Part shown: positions 52,136-61,557 of the stretch, piece by piece
Numbering within the stretch: position 1 is the first letter of the stretch
How the letters are laid out: each line of letters begins with the position of its first letter
DNA from: Pyrobaculum arsenaticum DSM 13514
GTDB taxonomy: Archaea; Thermoproteota; Thermoprotei; Thermoproteales; Thermoproteaceae
Assembly: GCF_000016385.1 (NCBI RefSeq)
Contig: NC_009376.1
Span: 1,612,001 to 1,676,000 of the forward strand
DNA: 64,000 nucleotides
Direction of reading: 5' to 3'
Notes under the pieces: model-generated
What the model was told of the DNA's origin: nothing
Databases searched by the model: none
The model's input: only the letters and a program-made list of their open reading frames with translations
Position numbers and translations under genes: made by a program

Positions 52136-52189
52136 CCGTGATGGAGGTCCCCGTTACTGAACGGTGAAGACTTCACGTACCGGCTGATT
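52136..52189 (+). ncRNA. C/D box sRNA, predicted 23S rRNA guide near U2571
   Basis: Box C GTGATGG (52138), 12-nt guide, D' CTGA (52157), spacer ACG, C' GTGAAGA (52164), 13-nt guide CTTCACGTACCGG and D CTGA (52184), followed by a T-run. The D guide complements CGGTACGTGA, a conserved archaeal 23S segment next to the peptidyl-transferase centre. The fifth base upstream of D faces the U matching E. coli 2571 (rRNA sequence from memory). The D' guide predicts a G in TAACGGGGACCT, unplaced. Confidence 0.82.
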
Positions 52190-52299
52190 TTTAATAAACT
52201 GACACGAATTCTCTCTTTGAGAAAACTGGGTGAGCGCAGGGGTAGATGGCGGCGACCTCCACGGTTTAAAGTTTTTAAGCGAATAACTCCACGCTTCGC

Positions 52300-53346
52300 A
52301 TGTTGCCGGTGTTCTTAGACCCTGTGGCAATGGGCTTGTACATCTTAGGATACATCATCATGCTAGCAGTGGCGGCTACTGTGGCGCCCAAAGTAGCTAG
52401 TTCCGTGTCTGGGCGCTTCACGCTCTACGGCGCTATGGCGTTGACAGCTGTCCTAATCGTGTTGACGACAGCCTTTGTTATCTACCTAATAGCCGTGGTA
52501 GCGGCCCCGTCGGTGGCGGGGTATGGGTGGGGGTTCTTCGCAGGGCTTATCTTCTTCGTCGTTTTTATGAATCTGCTTACCTACCTCGCGTCGCCGTTTT
52601 TAATAAATGCATCATATGGCGCCAGGCCAGACCCCCGTCTGCAACAGATAGTGGACGAGGTGGCAGCCAGGCTGGGTGCGCCGTTCAAAATCAAGGCGGT
52701 GGTGGTCGACGGGCCTCCTAACGCCTTCGCCTACGGCAATATGCTCTCAGGTAGATACGTGGCAGTTACGAGTTCAATGCTGGCGATGACTGAAAGGAGG
52801 GAGCTGGAGGCCGTGATAGGGCACGAGATTGGGCACCATCTGCATAGAGACAACGCGTTAATGCTACTCTTCGGCGTACTCCCGTCAATTCTCTACTACT
52901 TGGGCGTCACTTCCGTACGTATGGCGATGGCGTCTTCCGGCAACAGGAACAACAGCCCGGCGCTTCTGGCCGCAGTGGGCGTGCTCGCCGTAATAGTATC
53001 CTTCCTAGTCCAGCTTCTGGTATTGGCGTTCAGCAGACTCAGGGAGTACTACGCCGATACAGAGGGTGCAAAGGCCGCCGGCAAGGAGGCCATGCAATTC
53101 GCGTTGGCTAAGATTCACAAATTCTACTTCTCAAACCCTGAGGCCCACGAGGTTGTCAGCAACGACAAGTTCAGGGCTCTGTTTATATATGCGCTTGTCC
53201 AAGCAGTGGCTAATCCCTTCGTGTCGGTTACCAAGAGCGATGTGGAGCAGATAAAGCGCTCGGGCTATTCGGTGTTTCAAGAGATATTCTCGACACATCC
53301 GCCCATACCGAAGCGGTTGAAATTCCTCGACGAGCTACCTTATTAA
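52300..53346 (+). CDS. htpX: HtpX-like M48 membrane metalloprotease
   Basis: The 348-residue protein has about four membrane spans. The zinc motif HEIGHHLHRD is near residue 177 and the third ligand lies in REYYADTEGAKAAG near 248. It degrades misfolded membrane proteins. ATG start with GTTTTTAAG 25 nt upstream. The family match is good over the full length. Confidence 0.9.
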   Translation: MLPVFLDPVAMGLYILGYIIMLAVAATVAPKVASSVSGRFTLYGAMALTAVLIVLTTAFVIYLIAVVAAPSVAGYGWGFFAGLIFFVVFMNLLTYLASPFLINASYGARPDPRLQQIVDEVAARLGAPFKIKAVVVDGPPNAFAYGNMLSGRYVAVTSSMLAMTERRELEAVIGHEIGHHLHRDNALMLLFGVLPSILYYLGVTSVRMAMASSGNRNNSPALLAAVGVLAVIVSFLVQLLVLAFSRLREYYADTEGAKAAGKEAMQFALAKIHKFYFSNPEAHEVVSNDKFRALFIYALVQAVANPFVSVTKSDVEQIKRSGYSVFQEIFSTHPPIPKRLKFLDELPY

Positions 53347-53366
53347 ACACCAAACGCTTTTTTCTA

Positions 53367-53798
53367 GTGAAGCGCCTAGTCTTGACCCCCACATACAGCA
53401 GTTATGGAGACGTGGAGATCTTGTCAGACTTCTTAATCTCACTGGGCGGCGTCTACAACGTTTATAAAGAGGGCGACAACATTGTGATTGAGCTCGCAGA
53501 CGGCGCATCCCCCGGCGAGGTCGTTAGGACGATCCTCGACCTAGGACACGAGCTGGCCCTACCCGTCTACGTCTTCGTGGCGAGATCCGGCCTCGACGAC
53601 AGGCTTGTGGTGAAGAAGCTTGAACAACATCCAGCCGTCGTGGCGGCAGAGTACTACCCCCGGAGCGGGAGGGGCTCCCTAGTGGTGGTTCCAGGGACCT
53701 CAAGGGAAGAGGTGGAGAAAATTCTCAGAGACGTCCTCGGCCCCGTCGCTAAGGTGGAAACGACATACGTCCAGCCGATAAGAAAATCCTTCGGGTGA
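53367..53798 (+). CDS. hypothetical alpha/beta protein (143 aa)
   Basis: Two ferredoxin-like beta-alpha-beta repeats seem present (about 1-70 and 75-140), the second ending VVVPGTSREEVEKILRDVLGPVAKVE. I do not recognise a family. GTG start; TTAAAC about 24 nt upstream lies over the htpX stop codon. Confidence 0.55.
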   Translation: MKRLVLTPTYSSYGDVEILSDFLISLGGVYNVYKEGDNIVIELADGASPGEVVRTILDLGHELALPVYVFVARSGLDDRLVVKKLEQHPAVVAAEYYPRSGRGSLVVVPGTSREEVEKILRDVLGPVAKVETTYVQPIRKSFG

Positions 53799-53822
53799 CG
53801 GCTGAGACGTTTTACGACTTAG

Positions 53823-54629
53823 CTAGTACACGAAGGCTAGTCCTCTTTTTAGGAATCTCTGTAGCACCACGTATAGCACGACTGGGGGTATAGAGTAGAG
53901 GAGGGCCGCTGCGGCGAATCGGTTCCACTGTACCGAGTATACGTTAGACATCAACGAGTAGATCCATAATATAAGCGTCCTGTTTTCTCCCGAGAGGAAT
54001 AGGTTGGCCAGTATTAGCTCCCCCCAGGCGCCTATGAAAGACAATATGGAGGAGACGGCGAGGGCGGGTGCCATTAGAGGGAGTACCACTCTGAACATTA
54101 GCGTGTTTACCCCGGCGCCGTCTATCAACGCCGCCTCCTCCGCCGATTTGGGTATTGTGTCTATATACGTCTTTAGAAGCCACGTGTGGTAGGGGATAGC
54201 CCCCGCTGCGTATATAAGCGCCAGAGCGAAGAGATTGTTCCTGAGACCTAACGCCGAGACTATGGCGAACAGCGCGATTAGCCCAGCTATGCCCAGCCCT
54301 CCTGAGACTTGGGTAAATACCACGTAGAAGGACAACAAGGCGTCCTTCCCCTTGAACTTGTAGCGGCTGAAGGCGTAGGCCCCGGGGAGGGATAAGGCGA
54401 GGAGAATACCAACCGTGGTGAGTGATACGATGAGGCTATTCAGGAGCCCCCTCCAAAACTCCGGCTGTTTCAGAACCCACTGGAAAGACTCTAGAGTAGG
54501 GATGAACTCCCCTCCCAGTCTGAAATAGGGCAACTCGTTCAATGAAAGCAGAACTATTTGCAACACTGGGTAGAAGAGGAGAAGGGTAGCCACTACGGCC
54601 ACCGAGGTCTGTACTATACTAGCTCTCAT
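53823..54629 (-). CDS. ABC sugar transporter permease (MalG-like)
   Basis: The 268-residue protein has six membrane spans and the cytoplasmic EAA loop EEAALIDGAGVNTLMFRVVLPLMAP near residue 165, where the ATPase docks. CUT1-family oligosaccharide permease. It overlaps the other permease gene by 11 nt. Confidence 0.92.
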   Translation of the reverse strand: MRASIVQTSVAVVATLLLFYPVLQIVLLSLNELPYFRLGGEFIPTLESFQWVLKQPEFWRGLLNSLIVSLTTVGILLALSLPGAYAFSRYKFKGKDALLSFYVVFTQVSGGLGIAGLIALFAIVSALGLRNNLFALALIYAAGAIPYHTWLLKTYIDTIPKSAEEAALIDGAGVNTLMFRVVLPLMAPALAVSSILSFIGAWGELILANLFLSGENRTLILWIYSLMSNVYSVQWNRFAAAALLYSIPPVVLYVVLQRFLKRGLAFVY

Positions 54630-55542
54630 ACATCCCCCTCATCAATCCCGCTAGCCTTATTGCAAGTATCATAAACACGGAGATTAACAGGGCCGACATT
54701 GTCAAAACGGCGGCCGCCAAGCCATATTCCCTAAAGGGCGACCCAAAAGCCCAGTAGTAGCCGTATGCCAGCATAAACCTGTCGTAGAGCTGTATGAAAT
54801 TCCATAAGAACGCCACGAGGAAGAATTGGAGAGAGGCTGCGGCAGTCATGACCGAGGCGTATATAAGCGGCCTTTTTATAAGCGGCAGAGTGATCCTTGT
54901 GAAAACCGCCCATCGGCCTGCGCCGTCGATATAGGCAGCCTCGTACGCCGCCCTTGGGACGTGGGCCAACGCCCCCATTACCACAGTCATTATGAAGGGG
55001 TAGGCGAGCCACGCCTCTATAACTACCATTGCGGCGTAGGCGTAGTCCTTATTCACAAACCAATCAGGTGGTTTAGATATACCCACAGCGTACATTAACT
55101 GGTTTAACACGCCGTATGTGGGGTCAAAGACGTACCGCCAAGCCACCACCGAGATAATAAGCGGCAAAGCCCAAGGCACTATCAGCAACGCCCTCATTAT
55201 AGGCTTCCCCACCACCCTATCGGAGGACATTAGAAGTCCCACGAAGGTGCCCAAGGCCACCTTCGCCGGGACTGACAACGCCACGAAGACCAGCGTCCAG
55301 AAAACCGCTCCTAGAAACCCCGACGAGGCGGGGCCAGTTAAAATAGAGGCATAGTTAGCTAGCCCTACGAAATCCGGAGGCGGCTTGGCTTGTTTAAGCT
55401 CCTCTGGCGCCCACGGAGGAGGCGGGGGGAAATTCTTAATATTGGCATTTGTAAATGATATGTATATTGAATAGATAATAGGCCAGATGTTGAAGAAGAG
55501 AAAAAGGAGGAGACCCGGGAGTATTAGCCACTGCGGCCTCAT
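54619..55542 (-). CDS. ABC sugar transporter permease (MalF-like)
   Basis: 307 residues, six or more membrane spans, EAA loop YEAAYIDGAGRWAVFTRITLPLI near residue 195. An extended Pro-rich loop follows the first span (FPPPPPWAPEEL). Forms the channel with the MalG-like protein. Start overlaps the stop of the binding-protein gene by one base. Confidence 0.92.
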   Translation of the reverse strand: MRPQWLILPGLLLFLFFNIWPIIYSIYISFTNANIKNFPPPPPWAPEELKQAKPPPDFVGLANYASILTGPASSGFLGAVFWTLVFVALSVPAKVALGTFVGLLMSSDRVVGKPIMRALLIVPWALPLIISVVAWRYVFDPTYGVLNQLMYAVGISKPPDWFVNKDYAYAAMVVIEAWLAYPFIMTVVMGALAHVPRAAYEAAYIDGAGRWAVFTRITLPLIKRPLIYASVMTAAASLQFFLVAFLWNFIQLYDRFMLAYGYYWAFGSPFREYGLAAAVLTMSALLISVFMILAIRLAGLMRGMYES

Positions 55543-56906
55543 TAACAGAGGCCTCTGGCGCAGAGATCCTTAACTGCGTCGTTGATCGCCTGAGGGATGG
55601 TCTTTTGGTCGGACACTATGGCGTTTTGTATTACTAAATCGACGGCGCCCCACACCGGTTGCATTTTCGGAGACACGGGCATTAAGTAGACGTTCTTAAT
55701 AGCTTCGTAGAAGCCTTGTACCACTGGGTCTTGAATTTGGACGTCCTTTATAACAGGTACGTAGCCCAGCTTGTCCACCAAGATTTTAGCCACCTGGGGA
55801 TCTGTGGTGAACCACTTCATGAAGTCGATAGCCTCTTTCGAGGCGTAGATCGTGACGTAGAACATCTTCAATCCGCCGTACGGCCTGGGCACAAATGTGT
55901 TGTTCACCGGCGGGAGTGGCGCCACGAAGAAGTCTATGCCGGCTTTCTTCACAGCGCCTATGCTCCACGGCCCGTTTACCATGCAGGGGGCTTGTCCGCC
56001 TAGGAATAGGCTAACTTGCGTGTTGTAGTCCGTGGGGTTGGGCCCAACATATGGCATTACGTACTTCTTAAAGAACTCAAACCCCGCTATAGACTTGGGG
56101 TTGTTTAGTCCCTGCTTCTCTGTCTTGTCGTCAAAGTAGTAGCCGCCGGCTCCGTGGATCCACGCTGATATGAAGTATGGGTTCACCACATAAGCTATGC
56201 CGTATGTCTTCGGCGGATTGTTGTAACTCTTCATAATACCGAGTAGCTCATCAAAAGTCTTGGGTGGCCCCGGCACCATTTTCCTGTTGCAGATCAGCGC
56301 CACTGTCTCAGCCGTAAAGGGCAAACCGTATACGTGTCCTTGGTACTGCGGGATCGGCACTGCGAATTTAGGCAACACGTCGGCCACATCATTATCTACA
56401 GGCTTTAACACCCCTGCCTCTACCATTAGCCCAACCCAGTCGTGGGCCCATATGAACAAGTCGAATTTCTCACCTGTAGCCACTGCCGCCAATACGGCGG
56501 TTTGTAGGTCGGGGGCCTTGTTTTCAAACACTATCTGGACGTTTGGGTTTGATTTCATATACAGCGAGGCGATCTCCTTGAACACGGCCTCCTCTTCTGG
56601 GTTTAGGGCGTGCCAGATCTTAATTATCACTTTCTGGGCAGGCGGTTGCGTTGGGCTTGGGCTCGGCGTGGGGCTGGGAGTTTGTGGGGGGGGAGTCGGC
56701 GTAGTTGTCGTTGGTTGTGAGGTGGGTGTGGGGGGAGCCGTGGGGGTTTGTGTGGGGCTCGGTGTGGTCGTCGGCGTTGAGGGAGCTGGCGGCGGTGATT
56801 GGGTCGTGGGAGTTTGTGCAGGTTGTGACTGTGACATTATATAACCGACAGCGGCAAGAATGGCTAATAGGACTACCACTGTGCCTATAAGAAGGTTTTT
56901 GTTCAT
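55542..56906 (-). CDS. ABC sugar-binding protein, membrane-anchored with Thr/Pro linker
   Basis: 454 residues. An N-terminal hydrophobic anchor (about 4-24) is followed by a 65-residue low-complexity Pro/Thr/Ser linker, then a family 1 solute-binding domain (IIKIWHALNPEEEAVFKEI...YGLPFTAETVALICN). This is the archaeal design that tethers the binding protein to the outer face. The ligand is probably maltodextrin, judging from the GH57 neighbour. Own TATA (CTATAAAAAC) after the GH57 stop. No ATPase gene is in the cluster, so a shared MsiK-like ATPase must act. Confidence 0.9.
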   Translation of the reverse strand: MNKNLLIGTVVVLLAILAAVGYIMSQSQPAQTPTTQSPPPAPSTPTTTPSPTQTPTAPPTPTSQPTTTTPTPPPQTPSPTPSPSPTQPPAQKVIIKIWHALNPEEEAVFKEIASLYMKSNPNVQIVFENKAPDLQTAVLAAVATGEKFDLFIWAHDWVGLMVEAGVLKPVDNDVADVLPKFAVPIPQYQGHVYGLPFTAETVALICNRKMVPGPPKTFDELLGIMKSYNNPPKTYGIAYVVNPYFISAWIHGAGGYYFDDKTEKQGLNNPKSIAGFEFFKKYVMPYVGPNPTDYNTQVSLFLGGQAPCMVNGPWSIGAVKKAGIDFFVAPLPPVNNTFVPRPYGGLKMFYVTIYASKEAIDFMKWFTTDPQVAKILVDKLGYVPVIKDVQIQDPVVQGFYEAIKNVYLMPVSPKMQPVWGAVDLVIQNAIVSDQKTIPQAINDAVKDLCARGLC

Positions 56907-56937
56907 ATCTAAAAAAGATGTATTTAGTTTTTATAGA

Positions 56938-59900
56938 TTATTTTCGTCTTGTTAAAATGCCGGCGAGGAGTCCGGCTACGAGGGCGGCTACTGTCAGCGC
57001 CGCTGTGGTGGGCCAATCGATTTCCTTGACCCTCTCAGTAGAGGTCACCGTGGTGGCTACTTGAGTGGACACAGTGGTGTACGTCTCGGTGAATGTACGA
57101 GTTACTGTGGCTGTCGCCGTGATTGTGACGAACTGGGTGACGGTGGCGGTGCACATCTCCGCCGAACCTGTGAGATACGCGCACACAACGGCGGGTGCTC
57201 CAATATATGTGCCGTTGGGAAGTCTGACGACTTTGTAGGAAGTGAGGGCTTTTACTTGCATCTCTGCAGTTTCCGCCAAGACGTCAAAGACCCGCGGCGC
57301 AACGCCTGCCAACACAGCGACGGGATCGGCGCCTCCTACAGTCCACTCGTCGGCCATTACTCCAAAGTTTCTAATGTTGTCTGGGCCGTAGCCGTCCCAC
57401 GAAGTTAGGAACACGGTTATTTTCCACTTATTGTCGTAGTTTCCGAGGTATTTCTTGGGCACATCGGCAATTATGGTATTGTTGGTGCCCAGCTTTATAG
57501 ACATGGCGTCGTCGACGTAGACGCCGTCAGCGTAGACTATCCTATTACCGCCGGTCCAGCCCGGCCCAATTAACAATGCGACGTCCCATGACGCTTCTTT
57601 GCAGAGGGAAACCCTCAAGCCAAGCGTGTCGTTCCGGACGCCGCCTCCTCTATTGATGTACACGTGGAAGAACTGCAGGGAGAAGCCGGCTGGCCCGCCC
57701 CACGGATTGCCGCCTAGCTCTTTAACCCTGAACTGGAACCTGAACTTGTCCCCCAAGTCGTATAGCTCGAACAGGGTTAGGTCGAACACTCCCGGCTTGA
57801 AGGCTGGGTTTTTGGGATATTGGTACTTCCCAGGCCCGAAATCGTCGCCTAGAGGATCTACTGCCCTTAATAGGAGGTTCTGGGCTGCGTAGCTCTCCGG
57901 CACTCTCAGCGCGTATACAAGGCCTCTAAACTCTACGTAAAGCAGTCCCCCCGGCCTTGCTCCTATAAAGCCCAGCGCCGCCGTGTTGCCTACTGGGTAA
58001 AACCTGCCGCTGTCGGAGAGGTACACAAGTCCTTTGCAGGTGTCTATGGCCATGTCGGCGTATACGTCAAGAGCCTCCCCGCCGAGCCCCTTGGCCGCGC
58101 CTCTGAACATGTAGGGCGACCTAGCCACGTCTGGGTTAGATATGTAGACAACTCCGCAGGGCCCTCCCTCGATCCATATATGGGTTGTATTTGCGTATAT
58201 TACAGCTCCGCCGTACATGGCGATTTTGCCCTCTCCCCTGCCCACTATCTTATCCTCGCGAGGAGTACCGGCGGGGTATGCAGATGTCTGGAGATACTGT
58301 GGGGGTTGCAGACCAGCGCGCGTGTAGTATGACCTAAGCGCGGACTTAGCCACTGGGTCGAAGGTCTGCGGCGAGCCCATGTCGTTGCCGTACCAAAACG
58401 GCCAATCCGACGCTTCTGCAACGAGTAGTGGGAAGAGCACATCCCACGTCCGGTTTATGCCGACGTCTTCTCTTGCCTTTTTCAGCCACATCCACCAGAC
58501 GTTTTCGTCTGGGTCTCCTATCCACACTGCAAGGCTTCCTCCGCCTGACCAAGAGCCTTCCGCTATTTTGCCAGCCACTGGGCGGGTGGGGAGATCTCTT
58601 ATAGATTTGTAAATCGATATGTCTACCTTCAAGTCGAAGTATCTAAACTGGCGCTGGGGGAGAGGCGTGGCCTTGTCCTTGCAGTGGTTCACAAAATCTG
58701 TAGGCTTCCATATTTTCACAGTACCGTTTTTCTCTAGCTCCGCCAGGCCTTGGAAGAACGTCTTCAGAAAGTCGTCGCCGAAGTTGGGGTAGTTCTCCCA
58801 TGGGTTTTCTCCGTCAAGCGCCACCACTACCACGTTGCACTCGCCCTGGGGGACTTTCTTCAGGTAGTTTACAAAATCCGCTAAGGCGACCTGGGGGGAC
58901 ATAGACGAGTATCTGAAGCCCAGCGCGTCTGACAACGTCTTGTCTCTGAAAAAGACGTAGAGCCGGCGCCCGCCGTAGTCAGCATAGTAAAGGCTGTAAT
59001 GACTGAAGCCAGGGGCCGTGGTTTTTAGGACATCTTCGTCTGTGACCGTCCACAAGTAGCCAGCCTCGGCGAAGAGCCTTAGCACTTCGTCATTTACGGC
59101 TTGCTCGGGTGGCCACACACCTGTCGGCGTGGTTCCCAAATATCTCTTGAACAGCCCCTCAGAGAGGGATATGTGGAGTCTTAGGTCTTCCAGAGCGCCC
59201 ATGTCCGCCAGCAACGGCATGAGGGGGTGAGAGTAGGGGACTGGGACGAGCTCTATTTTGCCTTGTCGTGCCAACTCATTGTAGAGAGACAAGACCTTGC
59301 CTACAAGCTCTCTGTGTAAGTCCAAAACCTTTTTCAAATCGTCGCGGGTATACGACGTCTTGTTTACCAGTGTCCAGATGTCGGAATACTTCTTCGCGAT
59401 GTAGGGGTCAATCCAGAGTAGATTAAACAAGGTGGCTAGGTCGACAAAGTCTTGGTCGGAGAACCTAGATATTACACACGTAACGTTGCCAGGAGGGCAT
59501 TTGCTAAATGCATCGTTCCTTAGACCCAGGAGGACGGCATACCGCGGGTGTTTGTACAGTATGTTCTGCCAGTTAATATCGAAGAAACCGCCTGGTATTG
59601 CCAGCATTGCGTACTTTTCCTCAGCCGTCAGCGGCTCGCCCCGGGCGATTTTCTCCGATATGCGATACCTCACGTCTATGTAGGTCCCGTTGGCGTACCA
59701 GTTGAGCTGTTCGATTAAGCTTCCTGAGAGTGTGAAGGCCACAGGGACTCCGCTTTCGTTAATCAAGAGGGGGACTTTCAAATAGTTGCCAACCGCGTGC
59801 ATCCTGACCCATGGGAGTATGAGTTCATTTTTCTCAAAATCGACGTACCAAGGCTGGTGGTTGTGCAAGATAAACACGACATTAACAGGCCCTGCCAGGA

Positions 59901-59940
59901 TAGCCACTGCGGCTAGTAGAAGCGCTAGGACCGCTCTCAT
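56938..59940 (-). CDS. GH57 glycoside hydrolase, secreted and membrane-anchored (amylopullulanase-like)
   Basis: 1000 residues. Signal peptide (about 1-17), GH57 domain from VVFILHNHQPWYV, catalytic regions GVWPPEQAVNDE (nucleophile block, near residue 277) and VVALDGENPWENY (acid/base block, near 373). A glucodextranase-like C-terminal beta domain (about 690-880), a Thr-rich stalk and a C-terminal membrane helix with RRK follow. It would cut alpha-1,4 and perhaps alpha-1,6 glucans at the cell surface and feed the ABC importer. It shares one TATA with the divergent mobA-like gene. Confidence 0.9.
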   Translation of the reverse strand: MRAVLALLLAAVAILAGPVNVVFILHNHQPWYVDFEKNELILPWVRMHAVGNYLKVPLLINESGVPVAFTLSGSLIEQLNWYANGTYIDVRYRISEKIARGEPLTAEEKYAMLAIPGGFFDINWQNILYKHPRYAVLLGLRNDAFSKCPPGNVTCVISRFSDQDFVDLATLFNLLWIDPYIAKKYSDIWTLVNKTSYTRDDLKKVLDLHRELVGKVLSLYNELARQGKIELVPVPYSHPLMPLLADMGALEDLRLHISLSEGLFKRYLGTTPTGVWPPEQAVNDEVLRLFAEAGYLWTVTDEDVLKTTAPGFSHYSLYYADYGGRRLYVFFRDKTLSDALGFRYSSMSPQVALADFVNYLKKVPQGECNVVVVALDGENPWENYPNFGDDFLKTFFQGLAELEKNGTVKIWKPTDFVNHCKDKATPLPQRQFRYFDLKVDISIYKSIRDLPTRPVAGKIAEGSWSGGGSLAVWIGDPDENVWWMWLKKAREDVGINRTWDVLFPLLVAEASDWPFWYGNDMGSPQTFDPVAKSALRSYYTRAGLQPPQYLQTSAYPAGTPREDKIVGRGEGKIAMYGGAVIYANTTHIWIEGGPCGVVYISNPDVARSPYMFRGAAKGLGGEALDVYADMAIDTCKGLVYLSDSGRFYPVGNTAALGFIGARPGGLLYVEFRGLVYALRVPESYAAQNLLLRAVDPLGDDFGPGKYQYPKNPAFKPGVFDLTLFELYDLGDKFRFQFRVKELGGNPWGGPAGFSLQFFHVYINRGGGVRNDTLGLRVSLCKEASWDVALLIGPGWTGGNRIVYADGVYVDDAMSIKLGTNNTIIADVPKKYLGNYDNKWKITVFLTSWDGYGPDNIRNFGVMADEWTVGGADPVAVLAGVAPRVFDVLAETAEMQVKALTSYKVVRLPNGTYIGAPAVVCAYLTGSAEMCTATVTQFVTITATATVTRTFTETYTTVSTQVATTVTSTERVKEIDWPTTAALTVAALVAGLLAGILTRRK

Positions 59941-59960
59941 AATTATTGTATAGTTTTCGT

Positions 59961-59968
59961 ATTTAATT
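59961..59968. promoter_or_regulatory. shared bidirectional TATA (GH57 / mobA-like)
   Basis: ATTTAATT is centred at 59964.5. The minus ATG at 59940 is 24.5 nt and the plus GTG at 59988 is 23.5 nt away. Confidence 0.7.
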
Positions 59969-59987
59969 ACAGTTTTCAGCTTCTATA

Positions 59988-60791
59988 GTGGTTGTACTCG
60001 TGATCTTAGCGGGCGGCGCATCTAGGAGATTTGGGAGAGATAAGTGCACATACGAGTACCGCGGCAAACGCCTTATCGACTACGTCATCGAGGCGGGGAA
60101 TGAGTTAGGGGCAAAAATTGTGATTGCAGCTGGCAGAAACGCCGCCTTCTACCAGGGTGAGGAAGTTATCGAAGACAGCGATCGCTTCTCCGGTCCCCTG
60201 GCGGCGGTGGACACAGCTACGCGACGCTTTGAGGAGGAGCTGGTATTCGCCCCCTGCGACACACCTTTTATTAAACCCACCGTATTTGAAAAATTAATCA
60301 GCGCCGATGCTCCTCTTGCCGTTTGGGTGTTTCCCAATGGACGAGTCGAGTCTACGATTTTCAAGGCAAGGCCGCAGAATGTTAGTGTAGCTCTTGACCT
60401 ACTAGCTCAACATAAACGGAGGAGAGTAGACGACTTGTTCAGAATAGTTGCGACCAAATTCCTATCGGTGGTTAAGCACGGAATCAGCCCAAAGTGGGTG
60501 CACAACATAAACACGCCTCGGGATTTAGAAACTGAAACAGAGGCCACTGGCGAGATCTTCGTCGAGGACTACCTAATATCTTGGGACGTTCCTCCACTTA
60601 TCAAGTGGCTTCGCAATGGAGATGTGGAGGCGCTTCGGGGGGAATTCTTGCGCTACGTAGAGGTGGGTCTACTCTCCATGGCGGCTCACGTGGCGAAGGA
60701 CCTCTCCCACGTCGGCAAAGGCTACGCAGTCTTGGCAGAGGCCATATACGGAGCAGTTGAGGTAAATAAGAGAACGATGAGGGGAAACTGA
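59988..60791 (+). CDS. molybdopterin guanylyltransferase MobA-like protein
   Basis: The 267-residue protein starts VILAGGASRRFGRDKCTYEYRGK (nucleotide loop LAGGxSxRxGxDK) and has FAPCDTPFI with the metal Asp near residue 88 and INTPRDLE near 180, the MobA layout, followed by an extra 70-residue helical C-terminal domain. It would attach GMP to Mo/W-pterin. The fused tail is unrecognised. Confidence 0.85.
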   Translation: MVVLVILAGGASRRFGRDKCTYEYRGKRLIDYVIEAGNELGAKIVIAAGRNAAFYQGEEVIEDSDRFSGPLAAVDTATRRFEEELVFAPCDTPFIKPTVFEKLISADAPLAVWVFPNGRVESTIFKARPQNVSVALDLLAQHKRRRVDDLFRIVATKFLSVVKHGISPKWVHNINTPRDLETETEATGEIFVEDYLISWDVPPLIKWLRNGDVEALRGEFLRYVEVGLLSMAAHVAKDLSHVGKGYAVLAEAIYGAVEVNKRTMRGN

Positions 60792-60865
60792 AAATTTTGA
60801 AGTACTTATGGGATAATTGTAAGCCGTATTACCGTGGCTTTTTATACCCGTGTACGTATACGTAC

Positions 60866-61075
60866 ATGTACCGGGTCTATCTCAACCCCAAAGAGGGGAG
60901 AGTACTAGTAACAAAGACAAAGCTCTTCGAAGATGGGTGGGTACTGGTAACTAGACACTCCACTTGGGACCGGGCATATAGAAAAGCGCTATACATAGCT
61001 AGTAAACTCGACTACGTACTAGAGTGGTACCTAGAGGACCAGATACAGCACGTGCTACAAGTTTTTAAAAACTAG
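60866..61075 (+). CDS. small hypothetical protein (69 aa)
   Basis: Beta-hairpin N terminus and a helical C terminus (AYRKALYIASKLDYVLEWYLED). The frame extends back to a TTG at 60797, but CTTTTTATA lies about 24 nt before the ATG at 60866, so I choose the short form. Its last codons and stop lie in the 12-bp palindrome GTTTTTAAAAAC (61061-61072). Function unknown. Confidence 0.5.
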   Translation: MYRVYLNPKEGRVLVTKTKLFEDGWVLVTRHSTWDRAYRKALYIASKLDYVLEWYLEDQIQHVLQVFKN

Positions 61076-61212
61076 CCACAGCCCCAACAGACCCGTCTGC
61101 TGTTGTGACGCTAATGCGCATAAAGACACCCACTAATCTCAAGACGTGGCACCCCGTACGAAAGATCTATCTTCATTTTTGCGAAAAAGTACAAAGTAGC
61201 TCCGCTTAACTT

Positions 61213-61557
61213 TTACACCGTTATATATCTATGGAAGTAGTCAATGAGCAACTCTGCGCAACCCAGACACCTCTCGTTGCCGTGGAAGTAGTTCTTTTCT
61301 AGTAATTCCACACAATTAGCCACGTCAGGAGGCAACTCCTCAGCTACCATCCGGGCCATGGCCGCTAAGGTCTTGAATACTGCGCCGGGGTGCTGGGGAT
61401 CGAGGCCAAGCAACCCGCTGAGAAGGGCAGAGACCGCTTGATATGTGTGGTAGCACGTAGCACGCAGATCGCCTTTTTCCATACTCTCATAAGACAAGGC
61501 AAGGTGTTCCAAGTGGCGTTGGTACCACTGGAGGTGAATGCCGCCGAGTCTCTCCAC
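61213..61557 (-). CDS. HEPN-domain-like helical protein (114 aa)
   Basis: All-helical with YHTYQAVSALLSGLLGL near residue 36, reminiscent of HEPN folds, and HGNERC near residue 92. The canonical HEPN R-x(4-6)-H is not exact, so RNase activity is unsure. No nucleotidyltransferase partner is adjacent. GTG start overlaps the aminotransferase stop by one base, suggesting co-translation. Confidence 0.6.
   Translation of the reverse strand: MERLGGIHLQWYQRHLEHLALSYESMEKGDLRATCYHTYQAVSALLSGLLGLDPQHPGAVFKTLAAMARMVAEELPPDVANCVELLEKNYFHGNERCLGCAELLIDYFHRYITV

Noticed and set aside
56640..56830. GT-rich repetitive DNA read on the plus strand
   Set aside because: It is the coding strand complement of the Pro/Thr/Ser linker of the binding protein, not a separate repeat.
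61061..61072. GTTTTTAAAAAC 12-bp palindrome as a two-way promoter
   Set aside because: No start codon or C box lies 22-26 nt away on either side; it is coding sequence at the end of the 69-aa gene.
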